Positions 6,758-13,363 of a stretch of 16,659 nucleotides of DNA are shown here, one piece after another. The notes under the pieces are model-generated. The model worked only from the letters and a program-made list of their open reading frames with translations, was not told the origin of the DNA and ran no database searches. A program made the position numbers and the translations under genes. Each line of letters opens with the position of its first letter. Within the stretch, counting starts at the first letter, position 1. The stretch is from Candidatus Rifleibacteriota bacterium (lineage in GTDB: Bacteria > Vulcanimicrobiota > Xenobia > Xenobiales > Xenobiaceae): positions 1 to 16,659 of the forward strand of contig CAAGRW010000182.1 in NCBI GenBank assembly GCA_900772775.1, read 5' to 3'.

Positions 6758-8539
6758 CTACATTCGCTCAACAGTTTTTAAGCCCAGCAAACTCAAGCCC
6801 AACTGGAGCACACGGGCCGTTTCCGAACAAATAGTCAAACGTGAACTGCGAATATCAGCTTCGGGAGCAGATAAAACTGGGCAATTTTCGTAGAATTTCA
6901 TATACAGGCCGGATAATGTGTAAAGGTAGTCGCACAACAAATTAAGCCTCCAGCCATCAGCAACTTGGGCTATAATCTCGTTAAAGCGAGCTAATTGCAA
7001 GAGTAAGCGTCTCTCAGCTGGGTGGGAAATTACAATATCGCCCAACTTAAACTCACCAGCTTTGCGTACGATAGAACGGATTCTAGCATAGGCATACAGT
7101 AAGTAAGGAGCGGTATTTCCTTCCATGGCCAACATTTTGTCAAAGCTGAAAACGTAGTCGCTCAGACGGTTTTGCGAAAGATCGGCATATTTTACGGCAC
7201 CAATACCGACAGCTTCAGCAATTTCTTCGATTTCAGCTTCGCTAAACTCGCGTCCCTGACCAGTTTGAATATTGCTGCGAGCCATGTCCACGGCCTCTTG
7301 TAATAAGTCGGCCAAATGAATATTGCGTCCGGCTCTGGTTTTCAAAGGCTTATTGTCCTGTCCCAACACAGATCCGAAGGGCACATGTTCAAGCTTGGTA
7401 TTTCCTACCCAACCAGCGATATTGCCGGCGGCAAAAAACATCTTGAAATGCAAACTTTGACGTAAGTCGGTAGTATAGATGATCCAATCGGCTTTTAATT
7501 CCTGAGTGCGATAGCGCAAACAGGCCAAATCAGTAGTGGCATACAAATAAGCGCCGTCAGTTTTTTGAATAATTAAGGGTAAAGGCTCACCTTCAGGGTT
7601 GGCAAACATAGGGCTACCGTCTTCTTTATACATAAAGACACAAACTGCACCCTGATTCTTGACAACTTCCATAGGGCGACTGCCAGCAGGAAAGCGTTTT
7701 TGCAAATCAGCAACAACTTCCGGCAACATAGGGTTATAGAAGCTCTCGCCCACAACATCATCTCTAGTGAGTAAGACATTGAGCCTGGCATAAAGTTTAT
7801 AAATGTGTTCCAAAGATTTGTCGACAATACAACGCCATACACGCAAAGTCTCGGGATCGCCCTGATGTAAAGCCACTACTCTAGCTCGAGAAAGTTCTCT
7901 AAAATGCTCATCTTCCTGAGCTAAAGCCTGACTTTCGCGATACAAAGCCTCTAAATCGCTAAGGTCAGCTTCTTCACAATCGACTTTGGCATGATCCATA
8001 ATCCAAGCGCAAAGTAAACCGAACTGGGTTCCCCAATCTCCGACATGATTGTCACGCCTGACATCGTATCCTAAATAGCCCAAAATGCGACAAACGGCGT
8101 CTCCAATAATGGTGCTGCGCAAGTGACCAACGTGAAGTTGCTTGGAAACATTGGGACAAGAATAGTCAACTATCACTTTCTTGTCTTGTTTATCCTGAAC
8201 TTCGCTGATATTTTTGAGCATGTCGCTTAAGACATGGTCTTGCAAAGTAATATTTACAAATCCGGGGCCAGCTACTTCACAAGTGGCAATAATAGGTTCT
8301 TGGCCGTTTTGCTGAGCAATTCTTTTGTCTATTTCCACAAACGCTTCGGACAGCTGTTGACCAATTTGGCGCGGATTCATCTTCAAACGCTTAGAAAGTC
8401 CCATAGCCGCGTTGCATTGGTAATCGCCATGTTTTTCGTCTTTAGTGGGCATAAGTAAAGGCAAAGCATCTTCTAAGCCCAATTTTTCTTTGATGGCTAA
8501 ACTTATAATATTTTCTAATTTAGCTGCCAGAGTAATCAT
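6758..8539 (-). CDS. argS: Arginyl-tRNA synthetase
   Basis: A class I aminoacyl-tRNA synthetase charging tRNA-Arg, in the cytosol. From ATG 8539 it has 593 residues, a normal length. In order there is an N-terminal Add-1-like domain (about 1-100, with 'HGDYQCNAAM'), and a catalytic domain with 'DYSCPNVSKQLHVGHLRSTI', where HVGH at 136-139 is the HIGH motif and the usual Ser of the SPN triplet is Cys. The KMSK-loop region reads 'DNKPLKTRAG', the relaxed form common in ArgRS. 'NTAPYLLYAYARI' marks the entry to the C-terminal DALR anticodon-binding domain. The start is fixed by GGAGG seven bases upstream; the frame extends to 8647, but that N-terminal extension lacks family similarity. A strong terminator follows. 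Confidence 0.96.
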   Translation of the reverse strand: MITLAAKLENIISLAIKEKLGLEDALPLLMPTKDEKHGDYQCNAAMGLSKRLKMNPRQIGQQLSEAFVEIDKRIAQQNGQEPIIATCEVAGPGFVNITLQDHVLSDMLKNISEVQDKQDKKVIVDYSCPNVSKQLHVGHLRSTIIGDAVCRILGYLGYDVRRDNHVGDWGTQFGLLCAWIMDHAKVDCEEADLSDLEALYRESQALAQEDEHFRELSRARVVALHQGDPETLRVWRCIVDKSLEHIYKLYARLNVLLTRDDVVGESFYNPMLPEVVADLQKRFPAGSRPMEVVKNQGAVCVFMYKEDGSPMFANPEGEPLPLIIQKTDGAYLYATTDLACLRYRTQELKADWIIYTTDLRQSLHFKMFFAAGNIAGWVGNTKLEHVPFGSVLGQDNKPLKTRAGRNIHLADLLQEAVDMARSNIQTGQGREFSEAEIEEIAEAVGIGAVKYADLSQNRLSDYVFSFDKMLAMEGNTAPYLLYAYARIRSIVRKAGEFKLGDIVISHPAERRLLLQLARFNEIIAQVADGWRLNLLCDYLYTLSGLYMKFYENCPVLSAPEADIRSSRLTICSETARVLQLGLSLLGLKTVERM

Positions 8540-8866
8540 AGAAATACCTCCAGAATAATAAACACTCAATAAAAAATTGCTCGACAAACAGCCCACTTTT
8601 CTAAGCTGAACGCACGCCCTCCTCTTTTCAGAATTAATCCCCTTCAATTGTAACAGGCGGAAACTAACTACCTTGAAACAGCGAGAAAAAGCCTTGTCAA
8701 GGCTACAAACATTTGACTTTCTGCCTTCTTGATTTAGATAGCTTTTGTTGATAAACTGAAAGTTCGCGGTATGGATATGTAAAGCCGTTATGGATTATTG
8801 CTGTGGACAGCAACTTTCAAAGTAACTTTTTTTTAACAGCTCGTTTCTTACGCAAGGATAGCGCCT
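8540..8866. promoter_or_regulatory. 327-base divergent intergenic region (argS / MFS exporter)
   Basis: This region must hold the promoters of both flanking genes. On the minus strand TACAAT (8647-8652) is the best -10-like hexamer for argS, but its -35 is poor. A compact hairpin AGCCTT-GTC-AAGGCT (8690-8704) is followed on the minus strand by five Ts, like a small terminator or attenuator. Toward the MFS gene, TTGACT (8713-8718) and TTGATA (8748-8753) are -35-like. TATGGAT occurs twice (8770-8776, 8789-8795), and a perfect inverted repeat TTGCTG-TGGA-CAGCAA spans 8798-8813. I see no T-box or known riboswitch and no gene. Confidence 0.45.
8547..8551 (-). promoter_or_regulatory. Ribosome binding site of argS
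   Basis: GGAGG on the minus strand, seven bases before ATG 8539. It decides between this start and the longer open frame reaching 8647. Confidence 0.88.
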
Positions 8867-10156
8867 ATGGGATTTCTCAATGATATGTTTCGTGCCCTGA
8901 AGCACCACAATTATCGATATTTTTTTACAGGCCAAATATTTTCTCTAATTGGCATGTGGATGCAAAGTTTAGCCTTATCTTGGTTGATCTTTAGGCTTAC
9001 CGGTTCTCATCAAGCTCTCGGTTTGGTTAACTTTTGCAACCAATTGCCGGTGCTTTGTTTAGTCGTTTTTGGCGGCATTATAGCCGACCGTTGCGACAAA
9101 AAATCGATTTTGCTGCGTACCCAGTCCACTTGTATGTTTTTGGCAGCAGCTTTAGCCATATTAACTCTATGCGGTCATCCCCAAGTTTGGCATCTCTATA
9201 TCTTTGCTTTCGGTTTTGGCTTGACTCAGGCTTTCGATATGCCTGCCCGCCAAGCTTTTGTTGTCGAGCTTGTTGGCAAAGAAGATTTGCCCAACGCTAT
9301 CGTGCTCAATTCTTCTCTAATAAACGGAGCTCGCTTAATAGGCCCTGCCGTTGCCGGTATGATCGTCGACTGGGTGGGTGAAGGCTGGTGTTTTGCGGCC
9401 AATTCCGCCAGCTACATAGGTGTAATATTAGGCTTACTGGCCATTCATAATACCAAAAAAGCTATTCCTACTTCAGGAAATCCTGTACATAATTTAAAAG
9501 AAGGTTTTAACTTTATTATCCACAGTTTCCCTCTGACTATCCTACTTTTTATGCTTGGCTCACTCAGTTTATTAGCCAGCGCCCAAGTAGTCATGATGCC
9601 AGCTGTAGCCAAAGAAATTTTGCACGGTCAAGCCAATACTATGGGTTATTTGATGTCGATGTCCGGTATCGGCGCTTTGGTAGGAGCCTTACTCTTAGCC
9701 TTAAAAAAATCGATACGCGGTATGGAAAAGCTGATTGCTTTTTGTATGATCCTGTGCGGTATTTGTTTTATACTTTTTGGCAATTCCACCAATTTAACCT
9801 GGTCGCTAATTTTGATGTTACCGGTAGGTTTTAGCATTATGGGACAAATGGCTTCTTCCAATACTTTGGTGCAAAGCTTAGTTCCCGATCAAATGCGCGG
9901 ACGTATTATGTCTTTCCATGCTATGATGTTTATGGGCGGTGCTCCCATAGGCGCCTTGCTTTCCGGGCTCAGCGCCGACAAACTGGGCATACCGGCTACT
10001 TTTACTATAGCCGGTTTATGTATGATTGCTATTGGTACGATTTTTTGCTTCTTGCTGCGCCGCTATCGCATACTAGCTGCCCGCCAGTTTAGCCGCACAG
10101 AGCGCATTAACGCATTGCAAATGAGCAACCGACGCATAGGCGAGACTTTAGGTTAG
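8867..10156 (+). CDS. MFS exporter, EntS/MFS_3-like
   Basis: A major facilitator superfamily permease of 429 residues in the inner membrane, with about 12 hydrophobic helices visible. The first half starts 'MFRALKHHNYRYFFTGQIFSLIGMWMQ', the characteristic opening of the MFS_3 (EntS-like) exporters. The loop between helices 2 and 3 carries the MFS signature 'GGIIADRCDKKSILLRTQ', and 'MPARQAFVVELV' follows helix 4. The second half repeats the fold from about residue 220, with 'SLVPDQMRGRIMSFHAMMFMG'. The basic C-terminal tail is cytoplasmic. Relatives export siderophores or drugs, but the substrate here cannot be told and no siderophore genes are nearby. ATG 8867 has AAGGA eight bases upstream. 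A bidirectional terminator separates it from mscL. Confidence 0.9.
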   Translation: MGFLNDMFRALKHHNYRYFFTGQIFSLIGMWMQSLALSWLIFRLTGSHQALGLVNFCNQLPVLCLVVFGGIIADRCDKKSILLRTQSTCMFLAAALAILTLCGHPQVWHLYIFAFGFGLTQAFDMPARQAFVVELVGKEDLPNAIVLNSSLINGARLIGPAVAGMIVDWVGEGWCFAANSASYIGVILGLLAIHNTKKAIPTSGNPVHNLKEGFNFIIHSFPLTILLFMLGSLSLLASAQVVMMPAVAKEILHGQANTMGYLMSMSGIGALVGALLLALKKSIRGMEKLIAFCMILCGICFILFGNSTNLTWSLILMLPVGFSIMGQMASSNTLVQSLVPDQMRGRIMSFHAMMFMGGAPIGALLSGLSADKLGIPATFTIAGLCMIAIGTIFCFLLRRYRILAARQFSRTERINALQMSNRRIGETLG

Positions 10157-10161
10157 ATAAT

Positions 10162-10208
10162 CGCCCTCCCTTATGAATATATATTCAGAAGGGATTGGGC
10201 GGTTATTT
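10162..10208. terminator. Bidirectional terminator between MFS exporter and mscL
   Basis: CGCCC and CCCTT (10162-10172) pair with AAGGG and GGGCG (to 10201), with the self-complementary TGAATATATATTCA closing the top. A T-rich tail follows on the plus strand. The genes converge here; the U-tract on the minus side is weak. Confidence 0.82.
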
Positions 10209-10218
10209 TTATTTCAGC

Positions 10219-10746
10219 TTACTTTTTGGTTTCTTCTTCAGCTTCAGCGCTCGGTTGCATAGCTGTACAGAATTTGCAACGCTTAGCTTTTATAGGAATT
10301 TCACTTAAACATTCCGGGCAAACTTTTACTGTAGGGGAAGCTTTTTCTTGGGCTTCTTTCTTAGCTGTCAACATGGAGACAGCTTTTATAACAATAAATA
10401 AACAAAAACCGATAATTAAAAAGTTGATAACTTCATTGATAAAGCTTCCATAAGCGATAACGGGTATACCCTTGGCACGAACTTGGGCTAGAGGCATACT
10501 CATCAAGTGTTGCATAGTTTCCAAACCCTCACCAGGATTGAGGAATTTGCTAGGATCAGTAATTAAGGGGATATGTAAATCGGAAAAATTTAAGTGTCCC
10601 ATCAGAACACCGATAGGCGGCATTAAAATATCGCTAGTTAAGGAAGAAACTATCTTACCGAAAGCGCCACCAATAATAACACCGACCGACATATCCAAGA
10701 CGTTGCCTCTGGCGATAAAACTTTTAAATTCATCAATAAAGCCCAT
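10219..10746 (-). CDS. mscL: Large-conductance mechanosensitive channel with C-terminal zinc ribbon
   Basis: MscL opens under membrane tension to release solutes during osmotic downshock. The N-terminal signature 'EFKSFIARGNVLDMSVGVIIGGAFGKIVSSL' (split over residues 6-36) covers the amphipathic helix and TM1; 'DILMPPIGVLMG' follows; TM2 is 'GSFINEVINFLIIGFCLFIVI' (about 100-120) with the usual 'INFLIIGFCLF'. The first ~130 residues are a full MscL. The remaining ~45 residues add 'CPECLSEIPIKAKRCKFC', a four-cysteine zinc ribbon (Cys143, 146, 157, 160), then an acidic tail, giving 175 residues against about 130-150 for plain MscL. The ribbon would face the cytoplasm. ATG 10746 is immediately before the family N-terminus; no strong SD is visible. 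Confidence 0.95.
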   Translation of the reverse strand: MGFIDEFKSFIARGNVLDMSVGVIIGGAFGKIVSSLTSDILMPPIGVLMGHLNFSDLHIPLITDPSKFLNPGEGLETMQHLMSMPLAQVRAKGIPVIAYGSFINEVINFLIIGFCLFIVIKAVSMLTAKKEAQEKASPTVKVCPECLSEIPIKAKRCKFCTAMQPSAEAEEETKK

Positions 10747-10762
10747 GTGTAAATACCAACTT

Positions 10763-10791
10763 TTTAGAAAATATTATTCAGTAATAAACAA
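10763..10791 (-). promoter_or_regulatory. Candidate promoter of mscL
   Basis: On the minus strand TTGTTT (10786-10791) is 17 bases before TCTAAA (10763-10768, 4 of 6). It would give a leader of roughly ten bases. The -35 overlaps the T-run of the upstream terminator. Confidence 0.3.
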
Positions 10792-10862
10792 AAAAAAATA
10801 CATTCTGCCTCCACTTAAAACAAGCGGCCACAACCGTTTTATTCAAGCGAAGGCATAATGTA
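10789..10862 (-). terminator. Long hairpin terminator of the acidic protein / pseudouridine synthase operon
   Basis: An outer stem TACATT-x-TGCCT / AGGCA-x-AATGTA (10799-10862) encloses an inner AAAAC/GTTTT pairing. The minus strand then reads nine Ts. The 64-base fold is longer than its neighbours in this window. It starts 17 bases after the stop codon. Confidence 0.8.
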
Positions 10863-10879
10863 TTGACTTTTTACAACAG

Positions 10880-12148
10880 TTAACGACTGTTGCGACGCAT
10901 TCTACTATTCCGCACTTTGGCATTTCCAGCCACGATAGTGCCGGAAGAAGCTGGAGTATAAGTACGTCCCGCTCCCTCTTGACCACGATAGATACGGAAT
11001 TGCCCATATCCTTGAGCCGAACGGCCTCTAGCAGACGAAGGAGCAGCTACAGCCTTGGTAGGTGCCTGAACTGCGCCTGAACGCTGTTTTCTGGCACTAG
11101 TTGATTCCAAAGAATTGCGTCCGGAAGAAGTTTTGGATCCGCGAGCAGGAACACGCCCGCCACGCTGGTGACCACCTTCACGGCAAGCGAAACCGCCTGC
11201 ACTACGCCCTTTGCCCCGTTTGAGACGAGACGAACGCTCGGCTCCGGCGTTTGTGCGGTTCTTGCGAACATTGCCAAAGCTGATCAGGCGACGCTTTTCA
11301 GCAGGTTCAGCTGCTTTTTCCAAAGTGGACTCAACCCAACGCATTTCCTCATAGCGGAAATCGCGACACTGTCCGGGAACCATACCCGTCAAAGCTATAG
11401 GGCCGAATCCCCACAACAACAAACGCAAGACAGGATTGCCTAAAGAAGCGGACACTTTACGAATGCCGCGACTGTTGCCCGACAAAGCTCGCAACTCTAC
11501 CCACGCGGTAGGAATGCTCTTGCGCTCTCTAATAGGTACGCTGCGCGAAGGCAACTTGGGAGCCGGAATAATTTCAGCCTCTACACTGTCGGCTCTGCCT
11601 CCCTCAACTAAGCAAACTCCCTCATGCCAAGCTTCAATAGCTTCGTCACCGGGGATACCTTCAGTTTGGATAAGAAATGTTCTTAGTTCGGAGCAAAGCG
11701 GATGGGTGAGAACAGCCCTGAAAGTAGGGTTGTTGGTTAAAATCATCAACCCTTCGGCTTCCTTGTCCAGAACGTTGACAGGGCGGACATCGGGCACGTC
11801 GACATAGTAATCGAGTTCGCCTTCGACACGCTCACCAGTGAACTTTACGTCAACTCCGCAAGGCTTCCAAAAAGCCAAATAGCGATATTGTTTTTCTGCT
11901 TTCGCAGTAGTGTCGGCACGCCTTATCCCGGGCATATCGGCATAATGACGACCGTTCATACGAAAAGACCGCACACCGCGACCGCCGGAAACATTTAAGC
12001 GTTCTCCGGAAGTGTCGGCTCCATACCGGCCTCTGCGTCTTAAAGATGCGCTCTGACGAGCCCGGCCTTTATTCAGCCGGGCTTCTCCGCCTGTAGCGCT
12101 GCGGCCCGCTGCAGACGAGCCGTAGTGGTTACGATTTCTGTTTACCAA
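10880..12148 (-). CDS. RluE/RsuA-like pseudouridine synthase with basic N- and C-terminal extensions
   Basis: A 422-aa protein whose centre (about 86-275) matches the RluE branch of RsuA-type pseudouridine synthases, which isomerise a specific uridine in 23S rRNA. Recognisable parts are 'YLAFWKPCGV' (90-99), 'VPDVRPVNVLDKEAEGLMILTNN' split around the catalytic position Asp128, 'RERKSIPTAWVELRALSGNSRGIRKV' (207-232 region) and the closing 'GPIALTGMVPGQ'. The family's usual GRLD reads NVLD, and the RQVRR segment reads RGIRK, so the enzyme is divergent although the Asp is kept. About 85 N-terminal and 145 C-terminal residues are Arg/Gly/Ser/Ala-rich, low-complexity and strongly basic, probably disordered RNA-binding tails. 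The start is TTG, one base after the stop of the upstream gene; an in-frame ATG at codon 64 is an alternative that would remove most of the N-tail. Confidence 0.82.
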   Translation of the reverse strand: MVNRNRNHYGSSAAGRSATGGEARLNKGRARQSASLRRRGRYGADTSGERLNVSGGRGVRSFRMNGRHYADMPGIRRADTTAKAEKQYRYLAFWKPCGVDVKFTGERVEGELDYYVDVPDVRPVNVLDKEAEGLMILTNNPTFRAVLTHPLCSELRTFLIQTEGIPGDEAIEAWHEGVCLVEGGRADSVEAEIIPAPKLPSRSVPIRERKSIPTAWVELRALSGNSRGIRKVSASLGNPVLRLLLWGFGPIALTGMVPGQCRDFRYEEMRWVESTLEKAAEPAEKRRLISFGNVRKNRTNAGAERSSRLKRGKGRSAGGFACREGGHQRGGRVPARGSKTSSGRNSLESTSARKQRSGAVQAPTKAVAAPSSARGRSAQGYGQFRIYRGQEGAGRTYTPASSGTIVAGNAKVRNSRMRRNSR

Positions 12149-12149
12149 A

Positions 12150-13046
12150 TTAACCTGCCGCCGAAGTCGCTATTTCACGATCGGCATCAATATAAGTCTG
12201 TGCCACGGCTTGCAAGGACTCATCGTCCCAACCAGCAGCGAGGTCACGCAACTTCTCGGCGAAAGCGGCTTTAGGATCTAAACCGTTAGCGCCGGCCCAG
12301 TTTTGTACGGCATCTTTCATCTCGGAAACGATAGCGCGACGATCCTCAGGCAGATTGCTTATGGCATTATTGATATAATTTTCTGCCATGCTCTGCTTGT
12401 CCTGAGCGCCGATTTCTTCTTCGGACTCGGCGATCATAGGCTTATTCTGACTGTCGTGAATATCCAAGATACCAACGTTCTGGGCAGGAGTGAATTCGAT
12501 TTGGTTGACGCCTTCAACAGGAGTCAAAGCGGCCAAAGCTTCGGTAGGACGACTCTCATGAATCATGTTAGAGACATAATTCTTGGCAGGCTCCAAGCTG
12601 CGGGCAGGAACATCGCTCAAAATTTCTCTGGCGGCCATAGCATCGTCGTCCATACGTTTGAGACGGTTGATGTCTTCAGCCTTGATATTTTCGCCCAACT
12701 CATGAGTAGGAACTTCACCCAAAGCGCCATACTGTTCCTGATCGTCGCGGAACTTGCGCTCTCTGATTTCCTCATCATCGTCGCCGTAAGAATCTTCTAA
12801 GATTTCGCTGAGGCTGCCGGATTGAGCGGCGTTCTTGGTCATCTCATCGGCTTCGGGAGTTTCATCCGTCTGACCGGTCAGAGATAACTGAACATTGTCG
12901 CGAACCTCATGCTGGGTGGTCTCGTCCTGCTTCTGAGTAACCTCTTTCTGAGAGCGAACAGTACCGAAACCGATGTGGCTCAGGTTTCTGGTAGCCTGAG
13001 TCTGAAACATACTAGTTGAAGGGTCCAAACCCCGCATTGCGTCCAT
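12150..13046 (-). CDS. Acidic, cysteine-free 298-aa protein of unknown function
   Basis: I do not recognise a family. The protein is very acidic and hydrophilic, with no signal peptide, no membrane segment, no cysteine and only two tryptophans, both near the C-terminus. Residues ~1-110 are Gln/Thr/Ser/Glu-rich and probably disordered, with an acidic run 'DDDEEIRERKFRDDQEQ' near 90. The C-terminal ~80 residues ('AENYINNAISNLPEDRRAIVSEM', 'NGLDPKAAFAEKLRDLAAGW') look like a compact helical domain. GGAGG seven bases before ATG 13046 implies efficient translation. It is followed after one base by the pseudouridine synthase gene, so the two are made together. Disordered N-terminus plus helical C-terminus would also fit a secreted substrate or gatekeeper of a flagellar/type III system, but no such gene is in view. 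Confidence 0.78.
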   Translation of the reverse strand: MDAMRGLDPSTSMFQTQATRNLSHIGFGTVRSQKEVTQKQDETTQHEVRDNVQLSLTGQTDETPEADEMTKNAAQSGSLSEILEDSYGDDDEEIRERKFRDDQEQYGALGEVPTHELGENIKAEDINRLKRMDDDAMAAREILSDVPARSLEPAKNYVSNMIHESRPTEALAALTPVEGVNQIEFTPAQNVGILDIHDSQNKPMIAESEEEIGAQDKQSMAENYINNAISNLPEDRRAIVSEMKDAVQNWAGANGLDPKAAFAEKLRDLAAGWDDESLQAVAQTYIDADREIATSAAG

Positions 13047-13053
13047 GACTAAT

Positions 13054-13058
13054 CCTCC
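13054..13058 (-). promoter_or_regulatory. Ribosome binding site of the acidic protein gene
   Basis: GGAGG on the minus strand, seven bases upstream of ATG 13046; it fixes the start. Confidence 0.85.
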
Positions 13059-13080
13059 GATGTATAACTATCTACTCTGA

Positions 13081-13108
13081 ATTGTAAAAACTTTTATGCA
13101 GAAGTGAA
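13081..13108 (-). promoter_or_regulatory. Candidate promoter of the acidic protein / pseudouridine synthase operon
   Basis: On the minus strand TTCACT (13103-13108, 4 of 6) is 16 bases before TACAAT (13081-13086, 5 of 6). The predicted start near 13074 leaves a leader of about 28 bases holding the GGAGG site. Confidence 0.45.
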
Positions 13109-13353
13109 TAGCTTTTATGTTAAAAAATCAACAACTCCCCAAATAGCACCCTACGAGCCGAGAAAGTTCCTAGCATTTCTGCATTTATGTAAAAAAATCT
13201 TGCTCAATAAAGCTTATGTCTAAACATTTTATTACAAATGGCTCTCCAAAGTTAGACAAAACTACTAACGGGAAAGAGCTTTTTTCTGCAGAAAGTCACT
13301 TGGCTTTAGGCTTAATTGTGTGTGAATCACAACTATATCGTAAAAAAATAACC
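13109..13353. other. A+T-rich divergent intergenic stretch without a convincing gene
   Basis: This lies between the minus-strand operon and the plus-strand B3/4 gene. It holds a near repeat (TTTTATGTTAAAAAATC at 13113-13129, TTTATGTAAAAAAATC at 13184-13199), a 12-bp palindrome TTTCTGCAGAAA (13283-13294), and an 11-bp inverted repeat TGTGAATCACA (13321-13331) 22 bases before the B3/4 ribosome binding site. A promoter for the B3/4 gene must lie here, but no hexamer pair is persuasive. I see no RNA gene. Confidence 0.4.
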
Positions 13354-13358
13354 GGAGG
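13354..13358 (+). promoter_or_regulatory. Ribosome binding site fixing a TTG start
   Basis: GGAGG five bases before TTG 13364. No other start codon in this frame has such a site, so the TTG is accepted as the real start of the B3/4 gene. Confidence 0.82.
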
Positions 13359-13363
13359 CTACT

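Noticed and set aside
8540..8647. N-terminal extension of argS to an upstream start
   Set aside because: The ATG at 8539 has a perfect GGAGG and matches the ArgRS N-terminus; the extension is unlike the family.
8540..8866. T-box riboswitch ahead of argS
   Set aside because: I found no T-box core sequence or specifier-loop architecture on the minus strand; only a small hairpin is present.
10874..10892. Inverted repeat CAACAGT-N5-ACTGTTG at the end of the pseudouridine synthase gene
   Set aside because: It overlaps the stop codon and lacks a U-tract; the true terminator is the longer hairpin just beyond.
13321..13331. CRP-like site TGTGAATCACA
   Set aside because: The half-sites match TGTGA/TCACA, but the spacer is one base instead of six, so a CRP dimer would not fit.
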